Shown one piece after another: positions 1 to 10,885 of a stretch of 64,000 bases of DNA. The stretch comes from Desulfamplus sp. (GTDB lineage Bacteria; Desulfobacterota; Desulfobacteria; Desulfobacterales; Desulfobacteraceae): NCBI GenBank assembly GCA_015231615.1, contig JADGBE010000008.1:1-64000 (forward strand), given 5' to 3'. The position numbers were made by a program, and so were the translations under genes. Within the stretch, counting starts at the first letter, position 1. Every line of letters begins with the position of its first letter. The notes beneath the pieces are model-generated. The model ran no database searches. It was not told the origin of the DNA and was given only the letters and a program-made list of their open reading frames with translations.

Positions 1-13
1 GACCAAACATAAG

Positions 14-229
14 ATGGAGATTATCAATTATAAAGCTCGTAAGGATGCAGGTAAAACTATTGGCAGTGGTCGTATGGAAAAAGGGGTGGATATTGTTATC
101 GGGCGTAGGCAGAAAGATAATGGTATGAGTTGGAGTGAATCGGGAAGTAAAGCTCTTGGGATACTTAAAGTCAATGAGTTAAACAAACGCATTAAACTAC
201 CTGATGCTGACTCGCTTTTAGCTGCGTAG
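14..229 (+). mobile_element. C-terminal fragment of a transposase (ISKra4/ISLre2-like tail), truncated by the window edge or a remnant
   Basis: Peptide IGSGRMEKGVDIVIGRRQKDNGMSWSESGSKAL resembles the C-terminal 'GSG.mE...R.....GMSW' tail of DDE transposases; no N-terminal part visible. Confidence 0.5.
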
Positions 230-397
230 TAGCACGGATTTATTTACAGTAAGATAAATAATTGCAAAAAAAAGCTATTCCTTAAAAATTTAGAGTCCCA
301 ATTAAAATCGTTTTTATGGGATGTTCCAGTAAGTTTTATATATTATATAACAATCCTATTCCATTCGTGTATGCTTGACTTGTTATATTTTCACAAA

Positions 398-1612
398 TCA
401 TTTAGGAGAGCTATATTCAGGAAAAAGAGAAAGTATGGACTCTTCAGCAGCATTGCATACGCCTCTCTCTGTAATAAATCCTGTGATAAGTCTTGATGGT
501 GTAACATCAAATGCGTGGTTTGCTGCATTACTATTTTCTGGCGGAATAAGAACAGAGATAAGATTACCTTTGTTGTCAAGACCTTGAACATATCTTATCT
601 CATCAGGATCACGCTCTTCAATTGGAATCTGTTTTACTCCATCTGTTAAGCTCCAGTCAAAAGTGCTTGATGGAAGGGCAACGTAAAACGGAACTCCATT
701 ATCGTATGCAGCAAGAGCTTTTAGATATGTTCCTATTTTATTGGCAACATCACCAGTTCTTGTTGTTCTATCTGTTCCAACAATCACTATATCAACCATG
801 CCATGCTGCATTAAATGTCCACCTGCATTATCTGTTATAACTGTATGAGGAATACCATGTTTACCAAGTTCCCACGCTGTCAACCTTGAGCCTTGATTCA
901 AAGGACGGGTTTCATCAACCCAAACGTGAATATCAATGCCTCTATCAAAAGCTGTGTAAATAGGGGCGGTAGCAGTTCCATATTCAATAGTTGCAAGCCA
1001 ACCTGCATTGCAATGTGTTAAAATATTAATCCTCCTATTCTTATTTTTTCCCAATTCTAACTCTCTTCTTTGGCTTAATTCTTTAATCAATTGGTATCCA
1101 TATTCACCAATAAGACGGCAATTTTCAGCCTCCTCTTCCACAATTGAACAAGCCTCTTTTAAAGCTGTGTTAAGGCGATCTTCATATTTTTCATATTTGA
1201 GAACAGCATTCAAAACTCTATCAACACCCCATGCAAGGTTGACAGCAGTTGGTCTTGCATTTTTAATGCGTTTGCACTCATTTTTTAAATATTCATCAGA
1301 TATTTTTTTAGTATCACTATTTGAGTAATTACTAACGCCTGAATATTCGTAACCGCCACAATTTGCATAGTTAGGGTAAGCCAGTGCATTATAAACACCA
1401 AATGCCCCTGTTGCTCCAATAAGTGGGGCACCTCTTACAAACATCTTTTTAATTGCCTCAATAACACTATCTACAGTTTTAAGCTCTGCTACAATAAGTT
1501 GATGTGGAAGTAATCTTTGATCAATAACCTTTACGGTTTGCGATTTAAGATCAAACCATATAGGTCTCATATCTTTTCCATCTACGTTCATAATGTTTTC
1601 TTTAAACTCCAA
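398..1612 (-). CDS. mtnA: S-methyl-5-thioribose-1-phosphate isomerase
   Basis: MRPIWFD..., RGAPLIGATGAFGVYNAL, ARPTAVNLAWGVDRV, HCNAGWLATIEYGTATAPIY, GTDRTTRTGDVANKIGTY. Confidence 0.95.
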   Translation of the reverse strand: MEFKENIMNVDGKDMRPIWFDLKSQTVKVIDQRLLPHQLIVAELKTVDSVIEAIKKMFVRGAPLIGATGAFGVYNALAYPNYANCGGYEYSGVSNYSNSDTKKISDEYLKNECKRIKNARPTAVNLAWGVDRVLNAVLKYEKYEDRLNTALKEACSIVEEEAENCRLIGEYGYQLIKELSQRRELELGKNKNRRINILTHCNAGWLATIEYGTATAPIYTAFDRGIDIHVWVDETRPLNQGSRLTAWELGKHGIPHTVITDNAGGHLMQHGMVDIVIVGTDRTTRTGDVANKIGTYLKALAAYDNGVPFYVALPSSTFDWSLTDGVKQIPIEERDPDEIRYVQGLDNKGNLISVLIPPENSNAANHAFDVTPSRLITGFITERGVCNAAEESILSLFPEYSSPK

Positions 1613-1983
1613 ATTAGTATTAAAAATATTTATAAGATAATCTTGCAGTGTTGATTGGCAAGCTCTGGTTCATACCCACCCTGCCGCCCCCTGCGGCGAT
1701 GAACTTCATTAGCATTTATAGCTGATAATTTATATTCTATATTTAACTTTATAGGTAAAGTTAAATTTTGGAAAGATTCTCATTTAAAAAGGATGGTAAT
1801 TCTGGTAGAGATTTCAAAAATATGAAAATATATACTAACAACGGTAATAAATTGAGTCCTGTCTAAACTATATAGATGCACGGCTGTGAATCTCTACGTA
1901 AACATAAAAAGCTCAATTCATGCCATCTTAAGAGTATATGATAAATTTAATTATTGAATTGTAAACAAGAGGTTGGTGAAAAT

Positions 1984-2859
1984 ATGGTTGAGTGCTTTGA
2001 GGAAAATGTTTTAGATGAGCTTTTAAAACTCTTAAAACTTGAAAAGATAGAAGAAAATATATTTAGAGGAGAGAGCCAAGATTTAGGATTTGGCAATGTA
2101 TTTGGTGGGCAGGTGCTTGGACAATCCCTCTCTGCGGCAAGTCAAACAGTTGACAACTCAAGACAAGTTCATAGTATGCACGGCTATTTTATGAGAGCTG
2201 GTGATTCATCAAAACCAATTGTATATACAGTTGACTGCATAAGAGATGGAAGAAGTTTTACCACAAGAAGGGTGGTTGCAATTCAAAAAGGGCGTCCAAT
2301 ATTTTCAATGTCTGCATCGTTTCAAAGCTATGAAGAGGGTTTTGAGCATCAAGATTCAATGCCTGATGTGCCAGGACCAGAAGGTATCCAATCTCAAACA
2401 GAGGCATCAAAAAAAATAGCCCACATGATTCCAAAGGATATTGTTCATAAATTAGTTTGCGAAAAACCTATTGAAATAAGAGTCGTAAACCCTGTCAACC
2501 CATTTGCACCTCAAAAGATGCCACCAAGAAAATATGTTTGGTTTAAAGCTATCAACAAAATGGCTGATGATATAGCTACACACAGATATATGCTCGCTTA
2601 CGCATCTGATTTTAACCTTGTAAGTACAGCTCTACACCCGCATGGTAAAACTTTTTGGTCTCCTGATATGCAGGTAGCAAGCCTTGATCATGCAATGTGG
2701 TTTCACAGAGATTTTAGAATGGATGATTGGCTACTCTACGATATTCACAGTCCAAGTGCTTGCAGGGCAAGAGGTCTTAATATTGGAAATATATTTAACA
2801 GAGATGGTCTTCTTGTAGCAACAGTTGCTCAAGAAGGGTTACTTAGATATAAAGGTTAA
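1984..2859 (+). CDS. tesB: acyl-CoA thioesterase II (TesB family); ORF can extend to TTG 1954
   Basis: FRGESQDLGFGNVFGGQVLGQSLSAASQTV, HSMHGYFMRAGDSSKPIVYTVDCIRDGRSFTTRRV, SLDHAMWFHRDFRMDDWLLY. Confidence 0.93.
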   Translation: MVECFEENVLDELLKLLKLEKIEENIFRGESQDLGFGNVFGGQVLGQSLSAASQTVDNSRQVHSMHGYFMRAGDSSKPIVYTVDCIRDGRSFTTRRVVAIQKGRPIFSMSASFQSYEEGFEHQDSMPDVPGPEGIQSQTEASKKIAHMIPKDIVHKLVCEKPIEIRVVNPVNPFAPQKMPPRKYVWFKAINKMADDIATHRYMLAYASDFNLVSTALHPHGKTFWSPDMQVASLDHAMWFHRDFRMDDWLLYDIHSPSACRARGLNIGNIFNRDGLLVATVAQEGLLRYKG

Positions 2860-3239
2860 GTAATCATCTATCACTACATGTTAGGCACTACCCAGAAAAC
2901 AATTTTTGGATTCATAAGAACTCATGCATGAAAGGTTGCAGAAAGTTCTTACATTCTTCATCTTTATAACAAATTCAAGTTCAACCACGGTTAAGTGGAG
3001 TGCTACCCATTTTTTTTGTCAATATTCAATTTGGGCATCGCATCTATTATTAGAATCAGGAATTTCAGGGTTAAAATAACAGAAGTCGGCTAAAGCTGAC
3101 TATAATTATACCAGTTCTCTTTTTCTATTCAAAATGATTCAATCCTTGACATATTTGCTCACCATGAATTATTCTGACCATCTTTAAAAAAGATCAATAT
3201 TTATCTTCCCATAATTTTTTATAATTCAGCAGAAGGCTT

Positions 3240-5492
3240 ATGGAACTGTTAAAAGAAGCAATTGAAAATCTCTCTTCTCAGGTAGCTGGACTTTGCATTG
3301 GTCAAACTCCAGCTTTAGATAAAATGATAGAGACTTTAGATAAGATTGAAGCAATATCATCTAACCTAAATGCAGCTACCTTGAAAACTGTTGCTGGTGC
3401 ATATAAATCCTATGTCAAAAGGATGGATTCTCGTGAAATAACTACGACATCTCCCTTAGAGCAGGGTTTAACTCTTTTAAATGCTCTTGTTAAACACCTT
3501 GAAAAAGGGGCAGATTTTATTTTTGATATATCTGATGTCCTTGAAATCCTTGACTCCTCTTTTTTTGAAAACAATCTATCTCCTTCCGCACCACAATCAA
3601 AATCTATTGAATCAAAAGATATTGGATTAACAGAAAATTTAGAGACTTCGATAGAAACACCATCAAATTTAGAACCTCTTAAGTTATCTCCACAATTGCA
3701 GAATCTAACTGCTCTTGAGATTTCAGCAGAAGATTTACAGATATTGTCTGACTTTGTTTCTGAGGCTGAAGATAACTTAGATACTATTGAAGTTGAACTC
3801 ATGGAGCTTGAACAAGACCCTTTAAACCATGAGATTATCAACAATATTTTCCGACCATTTCATACAATCAAAGGTGTATCAGGTTTTCTTGACCTTAAAA
3901 AGATCAACAAGCTATCACACTCTACAGAGAACTTTCTTGACTGTGTAAGAAACGGTGATTTTATAATTAACGATATTGCAACTGATGCTATCCTTGAATC
4001 TGTTGATCTTCTAAAAAAACTTCTTGCTAATGTTAAAGAGAGTCTCCAAAACAAGGTAAAGCCTGATGATAGCAACATTGATATTGAGCCTTTAAGGGTA
4101 AAATTGCAGCAATTACCCCCTTTGCTTGCAAAAGATAGTAAAGAGCCAGTTGGTAAGATTTTAATTCGTAAAGGCATTATTGACGATGACACTTTAGATG
4201 ATGTGCTTGAAGAGCAATCCCGCACAGGAAAGAGGATAGGAGAGATTCTACTTGAAAGTGAACTTGTAGATTCAAACGATATTGCATCTGCACTTATGGA
4301 GCAAACAGGTCAGAAAAAATATGGTTCATCTTCTTCAAGCTCAACACAGGTAAAGGTCAACACAAATAAACTTGATGATCTGGTTGATTATGCAGGTGAA
4401 CTTGTAATTGCCCAATCAATGTTAAAACAGCAAGCATCAAAAGACCCATCACTTTATCAGAGCATCAATCAATTAGAACAGATTGTATCCAACATTCAAC
4501 GTATTGCAATGTCAATGCGAATGATTCCAATTCACTCAACATTTACAAAGATGATTCGCCTTACTCGCGATCTTGCAAAAAAATCAAAAAAAGATGTTGT
4601 ATTAGAGATGTCTGGAGAAGAGACTGAAATTGACAGAAACGTGGTTGATGCACTTTATGAGCCAATGGTTCACATGATAAGAAATGCTGTTGATCATGGT
4701 ATTGAGAAAGCTCAAGAGAGAATCAATGCTGGAAAACCTGCCCAAGGAACAATTTACCTTCGTGCCTACCACAAAGGTGGAAGCATTGTAATTGAGATTG
4801 AAGATGATGGAAAAGGTTTAGACAAAGAGCGAATTTTTGAAAAAGCAGTTGCGGCAGGTCTTACAAAAAAAGAGGCTTCCCTTACAGATTCACAAATATT
4901 TGATTTTATAATTGCACCTGGATTTTCAACAGCATCTACTATTACAGATATTTCTGGTAGAGGTGTTGGAATGGACGTTGTTAAAGATGGAATTGAAAAA
5001 TTTAGAGGTAACCTTGATATAAGTTCAAAAAAGGGGGCAGGCACATGTTTTACAATTAGCCTTCCTTTAACTCTTGCTATTATTGATGGAATGTTGATAA
5101 GAATTGGCAAAGAGAGATATGTTATTCCAACTATCTCAATTAAGCGATCATTTAGACCAGATAAAAAAGATTGCTTTACGCTAAAAGGAAAAGGGGAGAT
5201 GATTAAAGAGCGTAATGAGCTTATCCCACTTATTAGAATGAAGCAGATATGTAATGTTGATAATGATGCTATATCCCCTTGGGAAGGGCTTGTTGTGGTT
5301 GTGGAGTCAAAAGAGGAAAAAAGAGGTCTTTTTGTAGATGAACTTCTTGGAAAAGATGAGTATGTTATCAAAAGCCTTGGGGGCAGCCTTAAAAACATCA
5401 TTGGATTTTCTGGCGGGGCAATCCTTGCAGATGGAAAGGTGGGGCTAATTCTTGATATGCACGGTATTTTTGAGCTTGCTGCAAGTGTATAG
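3240..5492 (+). CDS. cheA: chemotaxis histidine kinase CheA with HPt and C-terminal CheW-like domain, plus an internal MshEN/GspE_N-like segment
   Basis: HPt FHTIKGVSGFLDL; HATPase HMIRNAVDHGIEKAQER, IEIEDDGKGLD, GFSTASTITDISGRGVGMDVVKDGIEKFRG; CheW-like C-terminus. Confidence 0.95.
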   Translation: MELLKEAIENLSSQVAGLCIGQTPALDKMIETLDKIEAISSNLNAATLKTVAGAYKSYVKRMDSREITTTSPLEQGLTLLNALVKHLEKGADFIFDISDVLEILDSSFFENNLSPSAPQSKSIESKDIGLTENLETSIETPSNLEPLKLSPQLQNLTALEISAEDLQILSDFVSEAEDNLDTIEVELMELEQDPLNHEIINNIFRPFHTIKGVSGFLDLKKINKLSHSTENFLDCVRNGDFIINDIATDAILESVDLLKKLLANVKESLQNKVKPDDSNIDIEPLRVKLQQLPPLLAKDSKEPVGKILIRKGIIDDDTLDDVLEEQSRTGKRIGEILLESELVDSNDIASALMEQTGQKKYGSSSSSSTQVKVNTNKLDDLVDYAGELVIAQSMLKQQASKDPSLYQSINQLEQIVSNIQRIAMSMRMIPIHSTFTKMIRLTRDLAKKSKKDVVLEMSGEETEIDRNVVDALYEPMVHMIRNAVDHGIEKAQERINAGKPAQGTIYLRAYHKGGSIVIEIEDDGKGLDKERIFEKAVAAGLTKKEASLTDSQIFDFIIAPGFSTASTITDISGRGVGMDVVKDGIEKFRGNLDISSKKGAGTCFTISLPLTLAIIDGMLIRIGKERYVIPTISIKRSFRPDKKDCFTLKGKGEMIKERNELIPLIRMKQICNVDNDAISPWEGLVVVVESKEEKRGLFVDELLGKDEYVIKSLGGSLKNIIGFSGGAILADGKVGLILDMHGIFELAASV

Positions 5493-5562
5493 AGACCAAC
5501 TATTATTTAATCGTTGGTTGTTTATTGCGTAGTTTAGTAGATTTATAACGAGGTTTAACGCA

Positions 5563-6042
5563 TTGAAAATTATAGTCGGTGTTTCAGATATGAAAGTCAG
5601 CAATGACCCAAGTAGTGATATAATAACCTACTCATTGGGTTCTTGCATTGGGCTTGTCGTTTTTGATCCCGTTGTTAAAGTTGGTGGTATTCTTCACTAC
5701 ATGCTTCCTGAGTCATCTCTTGACAGAGAAAAGGCGGAACGAAATCCATATATGTTTGCAGATAGCGGTATTCCACTCTTATTTAAAGAAAGTTATAAGT
5801 ATGATGCAGTTAAAAAGAGAATGAAGGTCTATGTCTTTGGCGGTTCTCAAATTCTTGATCAAAAGGGTTTTTTTAACATCGGGAAACGCAACTACATGGC
5901 ACTTAAAAAACTTTTATTTAAAAATAATGTGCTTATCAACTACGAAGATGTGGGCGGTAATGTAAACAGAACAGTTCGCCTTGAGATAAAGACAGGCGAT
6001 ATTTTTGTTAAGACATCTGGGTCAAATGAGGTTAAGATATGA
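5563..6042 (+). CDS. cheD: chemotaxis glutamine deamidase CheD
   Basis: TYSLGSCIGLVVFDPVVKVGGILHYMLPES, VFGGSQIL, NVLINYEDVGGNVNRTVRLEIKTGDIFVK. Confidence 0.92.
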   Translation: MKIIVGVSDMKVSNDPSSDIITYSLGSCIGLVVFDPVVKVGGILHYMLPESSLDREKAERNPYMFADSGIPLLFKESYKYDAVKKRMKVYVFGGSQILDQKGFFNIGKRNYMALKKLLFKNNVLINYEDVGGNVNRTVRLEIKTGDIFVKTSGSNEVKI

Positions 6043-6109
6043 CAGATTTAGGCATACATCGATTGCAATATCAAAATATTAAGATTGTTAGCTCAGGCGA
6101 GGTAAATCA

Positions 6110-6958
6110 ATGACAGCCATTCAACTGCTTATCAAGGATATAAAGAATTTACGACCTGTCCCAGCAATTGCCAACCAAATAGTTGACATGGTTGATAGCC
6201 CTTCTGTCTCAATGAATGATATTGCCAAAATTATTCAGTATGATCCTGCCGTAACTGCAAACCTCCTTAGAACCTGTAATTCTGCTTATTTTGGACTCCC
6301 GAATCCTGTTGAATCTGTAAGAGATGCTGTTGCAATACTTGGAATTGATCAGGTTGTTGAACTTGCTCTTTTAAATGCAAGTGCTAAGACTCTAAATAAA
6401 TCTTGGAAAGGGTATGGGTTGAATGAAGGTGCTATGTGGAAACATGCTGTATCCTCTGCTTTGATTGCAAAAGATATTGCTAAAAAAATCGCCCCTGAAA
6501 GCAGCAACACAATATTTACCGCAGCACTTTTAAAAGATATTGGCAAAACTGTTCTTGATAAATTTATCCAAATATCTTCTGATAAAATTCAGAACCTTAT
6601 TGAGCAAGACGGCTATAGCTTTATAGAGGCTGAAAAAAAGATAATTGGCACAGATCATGCCGAGATTGGTGCAATGATTGCAAAAATATGGAAATTTAGC
6701 CCTAAGATGGTAAATATTATAAGACATCATCATCTTCCTGATGTGGCAATAGATAGTGGTATTGAGATTGCTATTGTCTATTTGGCTGACTGTATCTGTA
6801 TGATGATGGGTGTAGGTATTGGTTCAGACGGGCTTTCATATCGATTTCACGATGATATTATAAGAAAACTTTCAATCACTCCAGATGATATTGCAAAAAT
6901 TATTGCTGACTTTACAATTAACATGCAGAAAGTTGAAGCTCTTTTGCGTGTTGTGTAA
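6110..6958 (+). CDS. HDOD domain protein
   Basis: LRPVPAIANQIVDMVDSPSVSMNDIAKIIQYDPAVTANLLRTCNSAYFGLPNPVESVRDAVAILG. Confidence 0.93.
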   Translation: MTAIQLLIKDIKNLRPVPAIANQIVDMVDSPSVSMNDIAKIIQYDPAVTANLLRTCNSAYFGLPNPVESVRDAVAILGIDQVVELALLNASAKTLNKSWKGYGLNEGAMWKHAVSSALIAKDIAKKIAPESSNTIFTAALLKDIGKTVLDKFIQISSDKIQNLIEQDGYSFIEAEKKIIGTDHAEIGAMIAKIWKFSPKMVNIIRHHHLPDVAIDSGIEIAIVYLADCICMMMGVGIGSDGLSYRFHDDIIRKLSITPDDIAKIIADFTINMQKVEALLRVV

Positions 6959-6960
6959 CT

Positions 6961-6987
6961 ACCTCTACCCTAAAGGGATAGAGGTTT
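6961..6987 (+). terminator. candidate intrinsic terminator after the HDOD gene
   Basis: ACCTCTACCCTaAAGGGATAGAGGT hairpin (one bulged base) followed by TTT. Confidence 0.5.
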
Positions 6988-7087
6988 TACGCCATTTTTA
7001 TAAATTTAGGGCAAATTTTATAGATGCCCAATATGGATTAAACTTTACTGTTTAAACCAACTCTAATTGCCTGAGGTCTATTAATAG

Positions 7088-7513
7088 ATGACATTCTCAA
7101 TTTTACTTGTAGATGACTCCATGCCCATGCGGGCTGTAATAAAAAAAGCCTTTAAAGCAGCAGGGTATTCTAATTCAAATTACCATGAAGCTGCTAACGG
7201 CATTGAAGCTCTTGAAAAGTTAAAAAATAACTGGATTGACATTGTTATAACAGATTTCACAATGCCACAAATGAATGGGCTTGAGATGTTAGTAAAGATG
7301 AAGCAAAATGATCTGTTTAAAGAGATTCCAGTGGTGGTCGTTACGACAGAAGGCAGTAGGGAAAAGATAGATCAGTTTATGAAAGGTGGGGCTTCTGGTT
7401 ACATTAAAAAGCCATTTACCCCAGAACAGATAAGAGACATGATAACCAATATTCTTGGAGAATCCCATGACAATGGCGAATCTGATGAATCAGATAGTGA
7501 TTTCGATTTCTGA
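7088..7513 (+). CDS. cheY: CheY-like response regulator with acidic C-terminal tail
   Basis: ILLVDDSMPMRAVIKKAF, VITDFTMPQMNGLEML, VVTTEGSREK, KKPFTPEQI. Confidence 0.93.
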   Translation: MTFSILLVDDSMPMRAVIKKAFKAAGYSNSNYHEAANGIEALEKLKNNWIDIVITDFTMPQMNGLEMLVKMKQNDLFKEIPVVVVTTEGSREKIDQFMKGGASGYIKKPFTPEQIRDMITNILGESHDNGESDESDSDFDF

Positions 7514-7928
7514 AGTAATGGAAACTATGTTTTATATCCCAGTTGAGCCAAGAGAGGAAGAGACTACGGTTAGTGATTTTAGCCTATCTGACGAAGGTGA
7601 TATTCAAGTTGCCACCATTACATTCCATGGAGGGTTTTCAGGTTTTATTTCGTTGATAATTCCAGAAAATTTGCTGACTATGATGACAGAGAATTTTATG
7701 GGTGAAGATAGAGATAACTTAACTTATGAACACCTTGAAGGAACTCTTAAAGAGGCTTTAAATATGGTTGCTGGCAACACGTTTAGCAAAATTGACAACC
7801 AGAAATCTTTTGGTCTTGGTGTTCCTCAAATTATAAGTAAAACTGCTGTGAATAAGATTTCAGGGAAAATGGTTGTTGTTGATACAATGGATGGTCCGAT
7901 TGGTATTGCGGTTCATTTGACTAAGTAA
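7467..7928 (+). CDS. cheX: CheX/CheC-family chemotaxis phosphatase
   Basis: EVMETMFYIPVEP, LEGTLKEALNMVAGNTFSKID, LGVPQII; ATG 7467 has a GGAG about 6 nt upstream. Confidence 0.8.
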   Translation: MTMANLMNQIVISISEVMETMFYIPVEPREEETTVSDFSLSDEGDIQVATITFHGGFSGFISLIIPENLLTMMTENFMGEDRDNLTYEHLEGTLKEALNMVAGNTFSKIDNQKSFGLGVPQIISKTAVNKISGKMVVVDTMDGPIGIAVHLTK

Positions 7929-7948
7929 TTCTAATTTTAAAAATGGTA

Positions 7949-7976
7949 TTAGCCGAACGATAAATCGAACGGCTAA
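7949..7976. terminator. imperfect hairpin between cheX and cheB
   Basis: TTAGCCGAACGATAAATCGAACGGCTAA, complementary TTAGCCG/CGGCTAA ends. Confidence 0.3.
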
Positions 7977-7981
7977 ATTAA

Positions 7982-9115
<1,134 letters not shown>

Positions 9116-9138
9116 ATCTATAGCTTTTCAAATAGTTA

Positions 9139-9224
9139 TTTTGCCCCTCCCCAGCCCTCCCCAAGGGGATGGAGTTATATTATCCCCCCTCTCCTTTGGA
9201 GAGGGGTTAGGGGTGAGGCAAAGT
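9139..9224. repeat. GC-rich MITE-like palindromic repeat, copy 1
   Basis: TTTTGCCCCTCCCCAGCCCTCCCCAAGGGGATGGAG...CCCCCTCTCCTTTGGAGAGGGGTTAGGGGTGAGGCAAAG; related blocks near 31386 and 34540. Confidence 0.75.
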
Positions 9225-9267
9225 AATATAACAAAGCAGAATTAGAGAGAACCTAATAGAATATTAA

Positions 9268-10785
9268 ATGACCACACAAAAAGAACATATATTCTCCAAA
9301 TGGAGTGCTAAGAACGGCAAAGGTTTAAAAGTTGTAGAGACAGTTGAATCAGCAAGAGATATTGTAAGTTCCAAAATGTTTATGCTCTTTACCTTTGCTT
9401 GCTTTCCTGTCCTTATAATATCCCTATCACGCACATTTGAAACTGGCTGGCAGCCTGTTTTCTACTTCCATATTGTTCTATACTGCATAACTTCTATTAT
9501 TTCCATTTTTAGAAAATCTCTATCCATCACATTCAGAGCAACTACCATGCTAATTATTATGTTTTTGCTTGGTATTGCTGATCTCTTACAGTATGGGCTA
9601 TGCGGTATGGGGTTTGTCTTTTTATCAATATTTTGCCTAAACACTCCAATTATGTTTGGAAAAAAATGGGGTATGACCGCCCTTAGCATGAGCCTTTTTT
9701 CTATTTTTATTACCGCTATTTTAGCTGTTACAGGCGTGTTGCAATTCCCATTTGACATCTCTTTATATGCCAAATCACCTACCTCATGGATAACTGCATT
9801 ATCTGTCTTTTCTGTATTTCTAACTATGCCAGCTATTGGAATGGCAAAGGCTAACCAGAATCAGCTTGAAACCATAGATGCTTTAGACAAAAGCGAGACT
9901 CTTCAACGAAATCTTCTTATTGAATACAAGCAAGCAGAGGCAGAGCGTAAAAAAGCAGAAGAAGGGCGTAAAAGAGTGGAAACACAGTTACGTCAATCTC
10001 ATAAAATGCAATCTATTGGAACTCTTGCTGGTGGTATTGCACATGACTTTAACAATATTCTTGGGGCAGTAATAGGGTACTCTGAGATGACATTGTGTGA
10101 GGTGGAAAAAGGTTCTGTTGCTGAACACAATCTAACCCAAATCAATTTGGCGGGCAGACGTGCAAAAGAGCTTGTAAATCAGATATTAACATTTGCTCGC
10201 CAGACAGAAGAGATCATGATGCCCGTTAATGTTGGAGATATTGCTTGTGAAGTCTTAACTTTATTGAGGTCTTCATTTCCTTCATCTGTAAAACTAAACT
10301 CTGATATAGATAGTCAACTGACTATTATGGGTAATCCAACTCAGCTTCATCAGGTCTTTATGAATCTTTGCACAAATGCTTTTCATGCCATTGAAAATAT
10401 GAGCGGATTTATTGATGTTAATGTCTCTGATATTAGTATAGATGCACAGTTTGATTGCATATCATATAATTTAAACTCCAATCTTGAATCCAAATCTCAT
10501 CAAGCTATCCTACAAACTGGTGATTATGTCAGGATAAGGGTCTCAGATACAGGAGCTGGCATACCATCTGATATAATTCACTCTATATTTGAACCCTACT
10601 TTACAACTAAAGAGCCAGATAAAGGCACTGGTATGGGTCTTTCTGTTGTTCATGGTATTGTGAAAAAACATTGTGGAGAGATTACAGTTCAAAGCGAACT
10701 TGGTAGAGGAACTATTTTTACTGTATATCTACCAGTACTCAATAATAATAATGATAAAAACGTAATATCACAAAATGAGAGATAG
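9268..10785 (+). CDS. membrane-anchored sensor histidine kinase
   Basis: Several hydrophobic segments; H box QSIGTLAGGIAHDFNNILGAVIGYSEM; N/G boxes RVSDTGAGIPSDIIHSIFEPYFTTKEPDKGTGMGLSVVHGIV. Confidence 0.93.
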   Translation: MTTQKEHIFSKWSAKNGKGLKVVETVESARDIVSSKMFMLFTFACFPVLIISLSRTFETGWQPVFYFHIVLYCITSIISIFRKSLSITFRATTMLIIMFLLGIADLLQYGLCGMGFVFLSIFCLNTPIMFGKKWGMTALSMSLFSIFITAILAVTGVLQFPFDISLYAKSPTSWITALSVFSVFLTMPAIGMAKANQNQLETIDALDKSETLQRNLLIEYKQAEAERKKAEEGRKRVETQLRQSHKMQSIGTLAGGIAHDFNNILGAVIGYSEMTLCEVEKGSVAEHNLTQINLAGRRAKELVNQILTFARQTEEIMMPVNVGDIACEVLTLLRSSFPSSVKLNSDIDSQLTIMGNPTQLHQVFMNLCTNAFHAIENMSGFIDVNVSDISIDAQFDCISYNLNSNLESKSHQAILQTGDYVRIRVSDTGAGIPSDIIHSIFEPYFTTKEPDKGTGMGLSVVHGIVKKHCGEITVQSELGRGTIFTVYLPVLNNNNDKNVISQNER

Positions 10786-10812
10786 TAGAGACGCACGGCC
10801 GTGTGTCTCTAC
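10785..10812. repeat. 28-bp near-perfect dispersed palindrome
   Basis: GTAGAGACGCACGGCCGTGTGTCTCTAC; degenerate copy at 1871-1896. Confidence 0.65.
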
Positions 10813-10885
10813 CAATTAATTTATGGTGTTATTTTATTTCCATTCCTTAGACGATAAAGTAGAGTAGATAGGAGCAAAAAAGATC

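Noticed and set aside
2860-3239. 380-nt gap before cheA as possible riboswitch or ncRNA
   Set aside because: Only a weak AGTCGGCTaaAGCTGACT hairpin is visible; no known riboswitch core recognised.
4766-5401. 211-aa minus-strand ORF inside cheA
   Set aside because: Shadow ORF opposite a strongly conserved CheA kinase core.
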